DNA of 64,000 bases, taken from Paenibacillaceae bacterium. Its GTDB lineage: Bacteria; Bacillota; Bacilli; Paenibacillales; Paenibacillaceae. The stretch is taken from the NCBI GenBank assembly GCA_900766135.1, contig CAAFUF010000039.1, forward strand, positions 62,001 through 126,000, written 5' to 3'. The position numbers and the translations under genes are program-made. Below, one piece after another: positions 1 to 7,988 of the stretch. The number at the start of each line of letters is the position of its first letter. Position 1 is the stretch's first letter. The notes beneath the pieces were generated by a model. The model was not told the origin of the DNA and ran no database searches. It saw nothing but the letters and a program-made list of their open reading frames with translations.

Positions 1-335
1 GTAAATTTGATGGGCATAAGCAGAAGCCGCTTTAACAGCAGGCAAAAAAACGGGCGGAAACGCACCCATGGCGCCAGCAGCAAGAAGCTGACCAAGGCCG
101 GGACGGTATCCAGTAGATGCGGGGTTCTGTCAATGAATAGCTTGCCGTGAGACGGCGAGCTGTTGAGGCGAAGCGGCACCTTGTGGTGCATGGCGTGATA
201 TTCGGTTTCCAGCGTTTCTTCCCCGCCGGCTTCCGCCTGAAGAGGGGTCGAAAGAAAGGAGGGAAGGGAAAAAGCCATAAACAACGACAAAATAACGGCA
301 GCTAACCAGCGAAGCCCTAATTTTTGCGTTCTCAT
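1..335 (-). CDS. Hypothetical secreted or membrane protein, 3' end cut by window
   Basis: The frame is open from an ATG at 335 to the window edge (111 codons visible), with a good ribosome binding site (GGGGAGGG) a few bases upstream. Residues 8-30 form a signal-peptide-like hydrophobic stretch ending near an A-E-A site. A His/Glu-rich segment follows, and a second hydrophobic stretch lies at about residues 84-101, so the product could be anchored at its C-terminal side. I do not recognise the family. The signal sequence and ribosome binding site support a real gene; function is unknown. Confidence 0.6.
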   Translation of the reverse strand, partial: MRTQKLGLRWLAAVILSLFMAFSLPSFLSTPLQAEAGGEETLETEYHAMHHKVPLRLNSSPSHGKLFIDRTPHLLDTVPALVSFLLLAPWVRFRPFFCLLLKRLLLMPIKF

Positions 336-434
336 GCTGAATCCCTCCCCTTAGACATCGAAATACTTATCTTAAGGATAGCATACCGACGTCTTTCTTT
401 TCAAAAGATCAAATTGCCTTGGGGGAAATTTTCA

Positions 435-1718
435 TTAAATAAGGAAATATCGAATCAGGATATACGCGCTCGCGAATAGGATCGACAGAATCATCAGCGG
501 GAAGCCATATTTGAGAAACCGTACAAACGAAATCGGCTCGCCCTCCTTGGCGGACATGCCCGCCGCGATCAAGTTGGCGCTGGCTCCAATCAACGATCCG
601 TTTCCTCCGAGGCATGCCCCAAGCGCCAGGCTCCACCAAAGCGGCTCCAGGTTGCTGATTCCCATGCCTCCCATGTCCTGAATCATCGGAATCATCGTAG
701 CGACAAACGGGATGTTGTCAAGGAAAGAAGAAGCGATCGCGCTAAGCCACAGGATCAGCATAGAAGTCGTCAATGGGTCGCCTCCGGTCAAGTCAATGGC
801 CCATTCGGCCAGCCGCTTGATGGTCCCGGTTTCGATCAAGCCGCCGACCAGGACGAACAATCCGACAAAGAAGAAGATCGTCGGCCATTCGACGGAGCGG
901 AATGCTCTTTCCATCACATGTTCTCCCGTGAGCAAGAGCAGCAGGAAAGCACCGGCCAAAGCCACCGTAGCCGACTCTAAATGCAGCGTTTGGTGCATGA
1001 AGAATCCCAGCAGCGTCAAGCCCAAGATCGTCAGGCATTTCACGAGAAGCTTCTGATCCGTGATCAAGCCTTCCAGGCTGATGTTCATGATATTTTTCTG
1101 GTTTTCCGGCGTCGACTTGATGCTCTTGCGGAACATCATCACAAGAAGAGGCAATGTGGCCGCGAGGATGACGATGACGATCGGCGCCAGGTTTTGCAGG
1201 AACGCAACAAAGGTCAGCTCTTTGACGGCGCTGCCGATCATGATATTAGGCGGGTCCCCGATCAACGTCGCGGTTCCGCCGATATTCGAGGCGACAACCA
1301 GCGAGAAAATGAACGGGAAGGCCTTGACCTTCAACTGGCGGGTAATGCTGAAGGCGACCGGCACCATCAGAATGATCGTAGTCACATTGTCCAGGAACGC
1401 CGAACCAACCGCCGTAATCAATGCCAACAGCCAAAGGATCGTGACGGGGTTGCCCTTTGCCTTTCGGGCCGTCCATATCCCGATATATTTGAACAGTCCC
1501 GTTTCTGCCGTGGTGTTAACGATGATCATCATGCCGATCAACAGGCCCAGCGTATTAAAATCGATGTGATGAATCGCCGACTCCTGGTCGATGATGCCGA
1601 AGATGATCATGAGGACGGCTCCGACCATGGCAAGCAGCGTCCGATGGATTTTCTCCGAAATAATGAGTGCGTACGTCAGAAGAAAGATGACGATGGCCCA
1701 GATGGCTTGTTGCTCCAT
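435..1718 (-). CDS. ArsB/NhaD-family ion transporter
   Basis: A 427-residue polytopic membrane protein with about 10-12 hydrophobic segments. The repeated motifs DNVTTIILMVP and DNIPFVATMIP, and GGTATLIGDPPNIMIG and GGNGSLIGASANLIAAG, are the duplicated halves typical of the ArsB/NhaD/CitM permease superfamily. The frame extends 47 codons further upstream, but the ATG at 1718 follows a strong GAGGAGG site and begins exactly at the first membrane helix, so it is preferred. The substrate (arsenite, Na+/H+ or an organic anion) cannot be read from the sequence. It is transcribed alone, behind a leader containing a terminator-like hairpin (separate entries). Confidence 0.85.
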   Translation of the reverse strand: MEQQAIWAIVIFLLTYALIISEKIHRTLLAMVGAVLMIIFGIIDQESAIHHIDFNTLGLLIGMMIIVNTTAETGLFKYIGIWTARKAKGNPVTILWLLALITAVGSAFLDNVTTIILMVPVAFSITRQLKVKAFPFIFSLVVASNIGGTATLIGDPPNIMIGSAVKELTFVAFLQNLAPIVIVILAATLPLLVMMFRKSIKSTPENQKNIMNISLEGLITDQKLLVKCLTILGLTLLGFFMHQTLHLESATVALAGAFLLLLLTGEHVMERAFRSVEWPTIFFFVGLFVLVGGLIETGTIKRLAEWAIDLTGGDPLTTSMLILWLSAIASSFLDNIPFVATMIPMIQDMGGMGISNLEPLWWSLALGACLGGNGSLIGASANLIAAGMSAKEGEPISFVRFLKYGFPLMILSILFASAYILIRYFLI

Positions 1719-1879
1719 AAAAATAATTCCTCCTCGATGAAATGCCAATGACGCTTGGTTATCTTTAGCTTGCCGAACAGAGGCGAAAATATGCCGATTT
1801 CGGCCCTCAAATAGGCAAAAAGAGCCCGCAACGTGGCAGGCTCCTCCGATAACTGTCATTTTCTATTGTTTATGATGCC
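1719..1879 (-). promoter_or_regulatory. Candidate cis-regulatory leader of the ArsB/NhaD gene
   Basis: About 160 nt lie between the predicted transcription start and the ATG at 1718. The leader opens with a perfect 6-bp hairpin (ATGATG, loop TAGG, CATCAT, 1887-1872 on the minus strand). About 30 nt later comes a terminator-like stem with a T tract (1817-1843). A terminator inside a 5' leader is the usual arrangement for transcription attenuation by a riboswitch or leader RNA. I could not match it to a known aptamer class, so the ligand is unknown. Confidence 0.45.
1816..1843 (-). terminator. Terminator-like hairpin within the leader
   Basis: The stem GAGCCTGC/GCGGGCTC with a 6-nt loop is followed by five T residues and lies upstream of the start codon, so it would act as an attenuator rather than a gene-end terminator. 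Confidence 0.55.
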
Positions 1880-1885
1880 TACATC

Positions 1886-1914
1886 ATTATATTATTAGTC
1901 ATTTTAAAAGTAAA
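1886..1914 (-). promoter_or_regulatory. Sigma-A promoter of the ArsB/NhaD leader
   Basis: Read on the minus strand: -35 TTTACT (1914-1909), 17-bp spacer, perfect -10 TATAAT (1891-1886). It predicts a start near 1879. Confidence 0.7.
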
Positions 1915-1969
1915 GAACTTACTGTTTGGGTTCCCGCCATCGGTTTGTACCCTTGGGCTGAGGGCATCC

Positions 1970-2036
1970 TCGACTTAGGTCTAGGTTGAAAAACCGTCCG
2001 CGGTCCGTTTTGGAAAACCTGCAATCCACCTAGAAT
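1970..2036 (+). promoter_or_regulatory. Probable LiaR-controlled promoter of the lia/psp operon
   Basis: A TAGAAT -10 box lies at 2031-2036, with a poor -35 (TTTTGG, 2008-2013) 17 bp upstream, as expected for an activator-dependent promoter. An imperfect dyad, GACTTAGGTC at 1972-1981, sits about 60-70 bp before the predicted start, where LiaR boxes lie in Bacillus. The assignment rests on position and weak dyad symmetry. Confidence 0.4.
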
Positions 2037-2077
2037 AGAGACATAAGGTTGATCAAATGAGAGGCGGTGATAAATCG

Positions 2078-2374
2078 ATGAAAACAAATCGACCGAATGT
2101 ATTCGCTATTGTACTTATTGCCCTGGGCGCTCTGATTCTGCTGGGCAAGTTGACTCCTTTCCTGGGCAGCCTGTTCGGCCTGGTGATCGCGATCGTGATG
2201 ATCGGTCTCGGATATTACGGGATTCGCCGGGGGAACGCCTTCTTCGGATGGCTGGTGCTGATTTTCGGAGTCATCTCCCTGATCTCCAAGCTGGCCTGGC
2301 TGATCGTTCCGCTCTTGGGTATCGGATTAATCGTATACGGTATCTCTTCCCTTAGAGGAAGACGGAGCTACTGA
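2078..2374 (+). CDS. LiaI-like small membrane protein
   Basis: A 98-residue protein made almost entirely of three or four hydrophobic helices with a basic tail (RGRRSY). The ATG at 2078 follows GAGGCGGTGA at 7 bp; an in-frame ATG at 2057 lacks a comparable site. It heads the operon containing PspA/IM30 proteins and is followed by the LiaFSR genes. In Bacillus, LiaI is the membrane anchor that recruits the PspA homologue LiaH during envelope stress. Identity is inferred from topology and context. Confidence 0.65.
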   Translation: MKTNRPNVFAIVLIALGALILLGKLTPFLGSLFGLVIAIVMIGLGYYGIRRGNAFFGWLVLIFGVISLISKLAWLIVPLLGIGLIVYGISSLRGRRSY

Positions 2375-2437
2375 TTAAATAGCATACGTGCAGAATAACT
2401 TGAAATGAGGACCGAAAGGTTAGGAGGGAAGGGTGTC

Positions 2438-3112
2438 ATGAGTGTATTTCGTCGGGTACGAGATATTACGGTAGCTACTTTGAATGAAAAGTTGGAGCAA
2501 TCCCAAGATCCGGTCAGATTGATCGACCAGTTCCTGATCGAAACGCGGCAAGAAATCGCCGAAGCCGAGAAGTTGCATTATCAATACAGCGGCCACGCGA
2601 AGCAAATGAAGCAGCAGGTAGATCAAGCCAAGGTCATGCGTGACAAACGTGAAGAACAAGCGCTGCTCGCGTTGAAAGCGGGCGAGGAGCATTTGACTAA
2701 GCTGGCCCTGCAAGAGAAGATGCTGTACGAGGAAAAGGTTGAGCAATACACCGAACTGTACTCGCAAAGCTTGGAGTCGCTGCAGGAATTGGAAGCCCAA
2801 CTGAATGAATTGAAGACCGAATATCAGGTCGTGTACAGCAAGCGGCAATACTACTACGCAAGAATGGAGACGCTTCGTTTACAGCAGCGGATGAACCAGC
2901 GGATGAGCGGTTACGGCGTGCAGGACGTGCCGAAGATGTTCCATCGCTTGGAGGATCGGGTATCCGATATGGAATGGGAAGCCCGCAGTCTGCGCGATTT
3001 GCGGAGAGCCGGTTCGGATTTCTTGAACCAAGCCGGCTCCGCCATCCAATCGACTCTGGAACAGGAGCTCTCCCGCTTGAAGCAGAAGCTGAATAACCAG
3101 GGAGAGGAGTAA
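2438..3112 (+). CDS. PspA/IM30 family phage-shock protein (LiaH-like), copy 1
   Basis: A 224-residue protein predicted to be nearly all coiled coil. It opens with the family signature SVFRRVRDITVATLNEKLEQ and contains DPVRLIDQFL close behind. PspA/IM30 proteins polymerise on damaged membranes and preserve membrane integrity. The ATG at 2438 is preceded by AGGAGGG; an earlier in-frame codon would add 11 unconserved residues. It lies between the LiaI-like gene and a PspC gene, with a second PspA paralogue 500 bp further on, so the locus carries two copies. Confidence 0.9.
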   Translation: MSVFRRVRDITVATLNEKLEQSQDPVRLIDQFLIETRQEIAEAEKLHYQYSGHAKQMKQQVDQAKVMRDKREEQALLALKAGEEHLTKLALQEKMLYEEKVEQYTELYSQSLESLQELEAQLNELKTEYQVVYSKRQYYYARMETLRLQQRMNQRMSGYGVQDVPKMFHRLEDRVSDMEWEARSLRDLRRAGSDFLNQAGSAIQSTLEQELSRLKQKLNNQGEE

Positions 3113-3117
3113 GATCG

Positions 3118-3618
3118 ATGGGAAGACCCTTGTACCGTTCCAGACGGGATCGCTGGATCAGCGGTTTGATCGGCGGGTTGGGCGAATATTTCGGCATTAA
3201 CGTCGGCGTGCTCCGGCTGATCGCTTTTCTCAGCATTTTCTTTACCGGCGGGACGACGATTTTCATCTACTTTATCGCCACCTTGGTCATCTCCAAGGAG
3301 CCATACCCGCCTCACGATCCGTACTTTAACGGCGGATGGCCGGGCGGCGGTCCGCAGCCGGGCTTCGGCCCGAAACGCCGGGACTTCTACGAGGATCCCC
3401 GCTTCGGTGCACGCCCGCCATACGGAGCTCCAAACGGAAATACTTACGGAACCCAGCCGCCGCAATACGGCGCAGGCGCTGCGGGAACCGGCTTCCATGC
3501 CGCCCCGGGTGCTTCCAACCTGGATTCCATGATGGAAGATATCGAGAAGAAGGCCATGAAAAAAGAACTGGAGGAGCTGCGTAAGAAGCTCTCCGACTAC
3601 GAGAAGGGAGAAGTGTAA
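3118..3618 (+). CDS. PspC-domain membrane protein
   Basis: 166 residues. The N-terminal 60 residues are a PspC domain (LYRSRRDRWISGLIGGLGEY, then a helix through IFIYFIATLVIS). A low-complexity linker rich in Gly, Pro and Tyr follows (about residues 65-130), and then a short coiled coil (KKAMKKELEELRKKLSDYEK). PspC is a membrane sensor or adaptor of the phage-shock response. It starts 5 bp after the first PspA gene and ends 3 bp before the second, so the three are clearly co-transcribed. Confidence 0.88.
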   Translation: MGRPLYRSRRDRWISGLIGGLGEYFGINVGVLRLIAFLSIFFTGGTTIFIYFIATLVISKEPYPPHDPYFNGGWPGGGPQPGFGPKRRDFYEDPRFGARPPYGAPNGNTYGTQPPQYGAGAAGTGFHAAPGASNLDSMMEDIEKKAMKKELEELRKKLSDYEKGEV

Positions 3619-3621
3619 AAC

Positions 3622-4323
3622 ATGGGAGTATTCAAAAGAATCAAAGATATTACGAAAGCGTCTGTAAACGATTTGCTGGATAAGGTGGAAGACCCGATCG
3701 TCATGCTTAATCAGTACCTGCGCGATATGGAGGCTGAAATTCGCGACGCCGAAGTGACCGTGGCCAAGCAAATGGCGAACGAGCGCCGGATGAAACAACG
3801 CCTGGACGAAGCGGCTCGCATCTCCGCACAGCGGGAAGCCCAAGCTGAAATTGCGCTCCGCAACGGGCAAGAAGAAGTAGCCCGCAAAATGCTGGAGGAG
3901 AAAATCCATTACGATCAAAAGCAAACGGAATTCGCCGAGTTGCATGCGCAGTCCGAAGCTCAGGCTGCCGAACTCAAACAGCAACTGCATGAGATGAAGG
4001 ACGAATTCTACAAGCTGCGCAACAAACGGAACGAACTGGTGAGCCGTGCGCAAATGGCAAAAGCCAGAAAGCAAATGTCGCAAATCAGCAGCCTGCATAC
4101 GATCGAAAGCGGCAACGCTTCGCTCGGATTCCACCGGATGGAAGAGAAGATCATGCAGATGGAAGCGGAAGCCGAAGTGGCCGGCGTAGTCTATCGGGGA
4201 ACCTCGCCTTCCACGTATATCAGCCCGGCGGATGCCGAAAAGCAGTTGAAAGTGGATGCGCAGCTTGAAGCGCTGAAAGCGAAGCTGAACCCATCCGCAG
4301 CCCGCGAGGAAGACAAGGAATAA
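3622..4323 (+). CDS. PspA/IM30 family protein, copy 2
   Basis: A 233-residue coiled-coil protein with the same N-terminal signature as copy 1 (GVFKRIKDITKASVNDLLDK, then DPIVMLNQYLRDME). The two paralogues share architecture but have clearly diverged, which suggests specialised or hetero-oligomeric roles rather than a recent duplication. The ribosome binding site is GAGAAGGGAG, inside the end of the PspC gene. A strong hairpin terminator follows at about 4366. Confidence 0.9.
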   Translation: MGVFKRIKDITKASVNDLLDKVEDPIVMLNQYLRDMEAEIRDAEVTVAKQMANERRMKQRLDEAARISAQREAQAEIALRNGQEEVARKMLEEKIHYDQKQTEFAELHAQSEAQAAELKQQLHEMKDEFYKLRNKRNELVSRAQMAKARKQMSQISSLHTIESGNASLGFHRMEEKIMQMEAEAEVAGVVYRGTSPSTYISPADAEKQLKVDAQLEALKAKLNPSAAREEDKE

Positions 4324-4365
4324 CTACACGTCCGCTGGACATTGTGATATTCTAAATACTGGTGA

Positions 4366-4405
4366 AGCCATACGGTATGGGGTCCCATACCGTTATGGCT
4401 TTTTA
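4366..4405 (+). terminator. Strong terminator between the psp part and liaFSR
   Basis: AGCCATACGGTATGG pairs with CCATACCGTTATGGCT around a GGTC loop, followed by a T5 run. It should end or attenuate the psp transcript, leaving liaFSR at a lower level, as in Bacillus. Confidence 0.8.
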
Positions 4406-4437
4406 CGACTCTATGAACCTGCAGGGAGGTGCGGCAT

Positions 4438-5088
4438 ATGGATACACGGAAAAGGTTCTTAGCCATCGGTTTGATCGGATTTGGGGTACTGTTGATTTTC
4501 GGGAAGTGGCTGAGTTTCTTCACCATTGTCGCCCTCTTATTCCTTGTGTTCGGCATTTATAAGATCCGGCAGGGGGAGCAGGTCAAGACCGGCTATATCT
4601 TGCTGGCGATCGGCGGCGGGATGATCCTGCTGGACCATTTCATGCTGGTACTGGCCATTCTGATGATCTCGCTTGGCTACTATTACGCGAAGATCCGCAA
4701 AACCCAACCTCAGGGCAATTACGTGCAGAAGCAGAACATCACCTCCAGCATCCGTTGGGACCGCGATCCGTGGAGCTTGCGGAACACGAGCATGTGGCAT
4801 GTGCTCGGGGAGCTTGACATCGACCTATCGCTGGCGATGGTGGAAGGGGGACATAACGTCCTCATGTTTCAAGGCATCGTCGGAGACGTCGATTTGGCGA
4901 TTCCGGAGGATTACGGCGTGGAGATCGAAGCGTTCGTGCTGTTCGGACAGATCGATTTCAGCCAAGACAAAGAAACGGGCATGCTCAATCGGCTGTATTG
5001 GAAGTCGCCGAATTATGAGTTCCGTGACCAAAAAGTGAAAATCATCATTTCCTATCTTGTAGGAGATGTCGATATACGATTAACTTAA
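4438..5088 (+). CDS. liaF: LiaF-like negative regulator of the Lia response
   Basis: 216 residues. Four N-terminal hydrophobic segments occupy about residues 5-85. A soluble C-terminal beta-rich domain of the LiaF/DUF2154 type follows (GELDIDLSLAMVEGGHNVLM, with FQGIVGDVDLAIPEDYGVEI next). LiaF inhibits the LiaRS two-component system until the envelope is stressed. The ATG at 4438 follows GGGAGG at 8 bp. The histidine kinase gene starts 19 bp downstream. Confidence 0.85.
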   Translation: MDTRKRFLAIGLIGFGVLLIFGKWLSFFTIVALLFLVFGIYKIRQGEQVKTGYILLAIGGGMILLDHFMLVLAILMISLGYYYAKIRKTQPQGNYVQKQNITSSIRWDRDPWSLRNTSMWHVLGELDIDLSLAMVEGGHNVLMFQGIVGDVDLAIPEDYGVEIEAFVLFGQIDFSQDKETGMLNRLYWKSPNYEFRDQKVKIIISYLVGDVDIRLT

Positions 5089-5107
5089 GACAGGAGGAAC
5101 GTCCCGC

Positions 5108-6190
5108 ATGAAATCGAAAAAGCCGAGCAATATGGTATCCCGCAGCATGCGCGGAGGGATTCTCCTGTCTGTCATTATGATGGCAGCTACCTTTTACGTG
5201 CTGTATACATACGGGTATTTTCACCCCCAAACCTCCTGGAGGACGGGCATCAAGGCAGGCGTCACGCTGCTGTCGCTCCTGGTTATCATCGGGGCGGCAT
5301 ACGGATTAATTCAGGGATACCGCCCCAAACGGCAGATCGACGGACTGCGCGAAGCGCTCCTGCAATGGGAGAAAGGCAACCAGACCGGGAGCGTTCCGAA
5401 GCTTGGTGAAGACGAGCTGGGCCGATTAGCCGAGCAGTTGGAGCGGATCGGCAAACGGTGGGAGGAGCAAGTCTCCTCCCTACAGCGATTGTCGACGCAT
5501 AACGCTCAATTAGCCGAGCAAGCCCGGGTATCGGCCATCGTGGAAGAGCGGCAGCGCCTTGCGCGCGAGCTGCATGACGCCGTTTCCCAGCAGCTGTTCG
5601 CCATTTCAATGACGGCCACGGCGGTAGGGAGAACGCTGGAGAAGGACTTCGACAAGGCCCAGCGACAGGTTGAGCTGATTGAGGAAATGGCCTCCGTCGC
5701 CCAGTCGGAAATGCGTGCTTTGCTGCTGCATTTGCGGCCGGTCTATTTGGAAGGCAAGGAGTTGTCCCAAGGTCTGCGCGACTTGGTCAAGGAGTTGAAA
5801 ACCAAGGTCCCGATGGATTTGACCCTGGAGATGGACGAGGATTTGAGCTTAGGCAAGGGCATCGAAAACCATCTCTTCCGCATCATTCAGGAGGCGATGT
5901 CCAATACGCTGCGCCATGCCAAGGCGGACAAGATGGAGATTCGGATTCACCGCCGGGGCGAAGCCGTCAAGGTAACGCTGCGCGACAACGGTATCGGCTT
6001 CGAGCTGGACGACAAGAAGCAGGCTTCTTACGGCTTGTCCACCATGCAGGAACGCATCCATGAAATCGGCGGATCGATTCAGTTTATTACCGCGTCGGGC
6101 AAAGGGACGCGAATTGAGATGACCGTACCATTAATTAATGAAGAAAGCGGGGAAGAGGTCAGCCATGGAGATGGAAGACAAGGAGATTAA
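5108..6190 (+). CDS. liaS: LiaS-type sensor histidine kinase
   Basis: 360 residues. Two membrane helices (about 17-36 and 48-69) bracket a very short external loop, the intramembrane-sensing layout. A HAMP-like linker precedes the HisKA_3 dimerisation domain, whose phospho-acceptor is His156 in LARELHDAVSQQLF. The HATPase domain shows EAMSNTLRHAKA (N box) and DNGIGF (G box, about 293-298). It would sense cell-wall antibiotics or membrane stress together with LiaF and phosphorylate LiaR. Its 3' end overlaps the response regulator gene by 26 bp. Confidence 0.92.
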   Translation: MKSKKPSNMVSRSMRGGILLSVIMMAATFYVLYTYGYFHPQTSWRTGIKAGVTLLSLLVIIGAAYGLIQGYRPKRQIDGLREALLQWEKGNQTGSVPKLGEDELGRLAEQLERIGKRWEEQVSSLQRLSTHNAQLAEQARVSAIVEERQRLARELHDAVSQQLFAISMTATAVGRTLEKDFDKAQRQVELIEEMASVAQSEMRALLLHLRPVYLEGKELSQGLRDLVKELKTKVPMDLTLEMDEDLSLGKGIENHLFRIIQEAMSNTLRHAKADKMEIRIHRRGEAVKVTLRDNGIGFELDDKKQASYGLSTMQERIHEIGGSIQFITASGKGTRIEMTVPLINEESGEEVSHGDGRQGD

Positions 6191-6818
6191 AGTACTGCTT
6201 GTGGATGATCATGAAATGGTGAGAATCGGCCTGGCGGCGGTACTCGGCACCGAGGACGGCATCGAGGTCGTCGGGGAGGCCAGCAGCGGGGAAGAAGGAA
6301 TCCGCCTGGCACAGGAATATCGGCCGGATGTTGTGCTGATGGATCTGGTTATGGATGGGATGGATGGGATCGAGGCCACCCGGCAACTGCTATCGCTGCA
6401 TCCCGATTGTAAAGTGATCGTACTTACGAGTTATCTTGATGACGAAAAGATGTACCCCGTTATTGAAGCCGGAGCCTTCAGCTATTTGCTCAAAACGTCT
6501 CGCGCCTCTGAGATCGCCGAGGCGATCCGCGCCGCTGCCCGCGGCCAGTCGGTATTGGAGTCGCAGGTCGCATCCAAGATGATGAACCGGTTCCGCCAGC
6601 CGAAGGTGGAAGCCCCGGCTCACGAGGAGTTGACCGAACGCGAAATGGATGTTTTACGTCTGCTGGCCCAAGGCAAATCCAATCAGGATATCGCCGATGA
6701 CCTGATTATCGGGATCAAAACCGTCAAGTTCCATGTCACCAATATTTTGGCGAAGCTGGGGGTAGAGGATCGCACCCAGGCGGCTATTTACGCTTATAAA
6801 AACGGTTTGGCGGAGTAA
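6165..6818 (+). CDS. liaR: LiaR-type response regulator (NarL/LuxR family)
   Basis: 217 residues from the ATG at 6165, chosen because GGGGAAGAGG precedes it; an ATG at 6138 is possible but lies deeper in liaS. The receiver domain has the acidic pair Asp14-Asp15 and phospho-acceptor Asp60 (VVLMDLVMDG). The C-terminal LuxR-type helix-turn-helix is ELTEREMDVLRLLAQGKSNQ onward. It most likely activates the promoter before the LiaI-like gene. A strong bidirectional terminator follows. Confidence 0.92.
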   Translation: MEMEDKEIKVLLVDDHEMVRIGLAAVLGTEDGIEVVGEASSGEEGIRLAQEYRPDVVLMDLVMDGMDGIEATRQLLSLHPDCKVIVLTSYLDDEKMYPVIEAGAFSYLLKTSRASEIAEAIRAAARGQSVLESQVASKMMNRFRQPKVEAPAHEELTEREMDVLRLLAQGKSNQDIADDLIIGIKTVKFHVTNILAKLGVEDRTQAAIYAYKNGLAE

Positions 6819-6844
6819 TAAGCTCCGACAAACCGTTGTTTTTT
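6800..6844. terminator. Bidirectional terminator between liaR and gerKC
   Basis: A long stem (AACGGTTTG-CGGAG with CTCCG-CAAACCGTT) is followed by T6 on the plus strand and by T5 on the minus strand, serving both converging genes. Confidence 0.85.
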
Positions 6845-7988
6845 ACCGGTTCAGCAATTTATAGGAGGAGGAGTGGACGATAGTCACCTCGCTCGTAACC
6901 TTATCCAGTTCCATCAAGGAGATTAGCGGCTTACCGCGAGACCTGAGCTGTTTCCATCGTGCCTGGTCATAGCGGTACAGCTTTTCCTCCAGGTTGTAGA
7001 GATCGATTTGTTTGGCCTTTGCCGCCGTAAAGGAACGCCGGATGTCCTGCACGATTTTCTTTTCGGCCAGTGCCTTAATGTTGGCGGCAGTGACTCCGCC
7101 CGCCTTGCCCGACTCGCTAATATAAGCTTTAATGTGAACTCGAAGATGGACCGGAATGTGATCGCTCCCGGCTCCGATCCGGATGTCCGGATCGCTATGG
7201 ATAATGATGAGGGTCACCGGGGATCCGTCTTCCATGATCATGGACACCGGGTATTTGATCATTTTTTTGAAAGCGACATACCTGGCTCCCTGAAGCATCG
7301 ACGAATCGATGAGTCCGCGGTTTTTGCCTTGCGCGATGGCATAAGCTCCGACGAGCCTTACTTGGGGAGCAGGTTTGCCTTCCGCTTTCCATACCTCGTC
7401 GGTCCAGCTGATCAAGGGGAGCATTTTCGTAACGGCCGGTTCCTTCACCCCGTCCATCAGATTAATGACCCGGATGGGCTGGATGAAGGAATATTGCCTG
7501 AAAATTTCCTCGGGATCGAGCAACTCCGAATTCAGGACCGACTCATTCAAGAGGGAGATGCTTGAAAAAATGTCGGGGATCTCTTTGTCGGTGCCGAATA
7601 CCCAAGGCGTGTACCGAAGATCGCGAGTTTGAATCAAGCCGTTGACGGATTCGGGCAAACGGTTGTCAAGCAGCGCTTTGGAAAAGACGATCGCCCGTAC
7701 ATGCGTCCAAAGCGTTTGCTGCTGTGAGGCAGGGTATAGCGAACTCAACGCTTCGTCGATCGTTTTGCCTTCGCCTTTGCCGATCCATACGTTTCCGCTC
7801 CCCGTTTCGACTTTTCCTTCCTGTTTGGCAATATCTGCAAAGTCCAGCAATTGGGCGTAAATGATATAGCGGCCTTCCATATAATCGACTCCCAGCGCGG
7901 TGACGAAATTGATATGCTGTGCTTCTTTAAGATCCCAACATCCCGTCAATAGCAGGATGATCGCCAGAATTGCCGGTGCTGCTCTCAA
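6843..7988 (-). CDS. gerKC: Ger(x)C-family germinant receptor lipoprotein
   Basis: 381 residues. The signal peptide ends in a lipobox with Cys17 (LLLTGCWDLKE), and CWD(L/R)xE is the hallmark of GerAC proteins. The mature part contains the family's beta-rich lobes with TALGVDY near the start. It is the extracytoplasmic lipoprotein subunit of a nutrient germinant receptor in the spore inner membrane. Its start overlaps the stop of the A-subunit gene by 4 bp. The K label follows the usual naming of this family; the germinant is unknown. Confidence 0.88.
   Translation of the reverse strand: MRAAPAILAIILLLTGCWDLKEAQHINFVTALGVDYMEGRYIIYAQLLDFADIAKQEGKVETGSGNVWIGKGEGKTIDEALSSLYPASQQQTLWTHVRAIVFSKALLDNRLPESVNGLIQTRDLRYTPWVFGTDKEIPDIFSSISLLNESVLNSELLDPEEIFRQYSFIQPIRVINLMDGVKEPAVTKMLPLISWTDEVWKAEGKPAPQVRLVGAYAIAQGKNRGLIDSSMLQGARYVAFKKMIKYPVSMIMEDGSPVTLIIIHSDPDIRIGAGSDHIPVHLRVHIKAYISESGKAGGVTAANIKALAEKKIVQDIRRSFTAAKAKQIDLYNLEEKLYRYDQARWKQLRSRGKPLISLMELDKVTSEVTIVHSSSYKLLNR

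Noticed and set aside
2911..4134. A 400-codon frame antisense to the pspA/pspC genes, and similar long frames opposite zwf (12834-13883) and prfC (14212-15492)
   Set aside because: Shadow frames caused by codon bias of the real genes; no ribosome binding sites, no domain character, while the sense strand encodes clear families.
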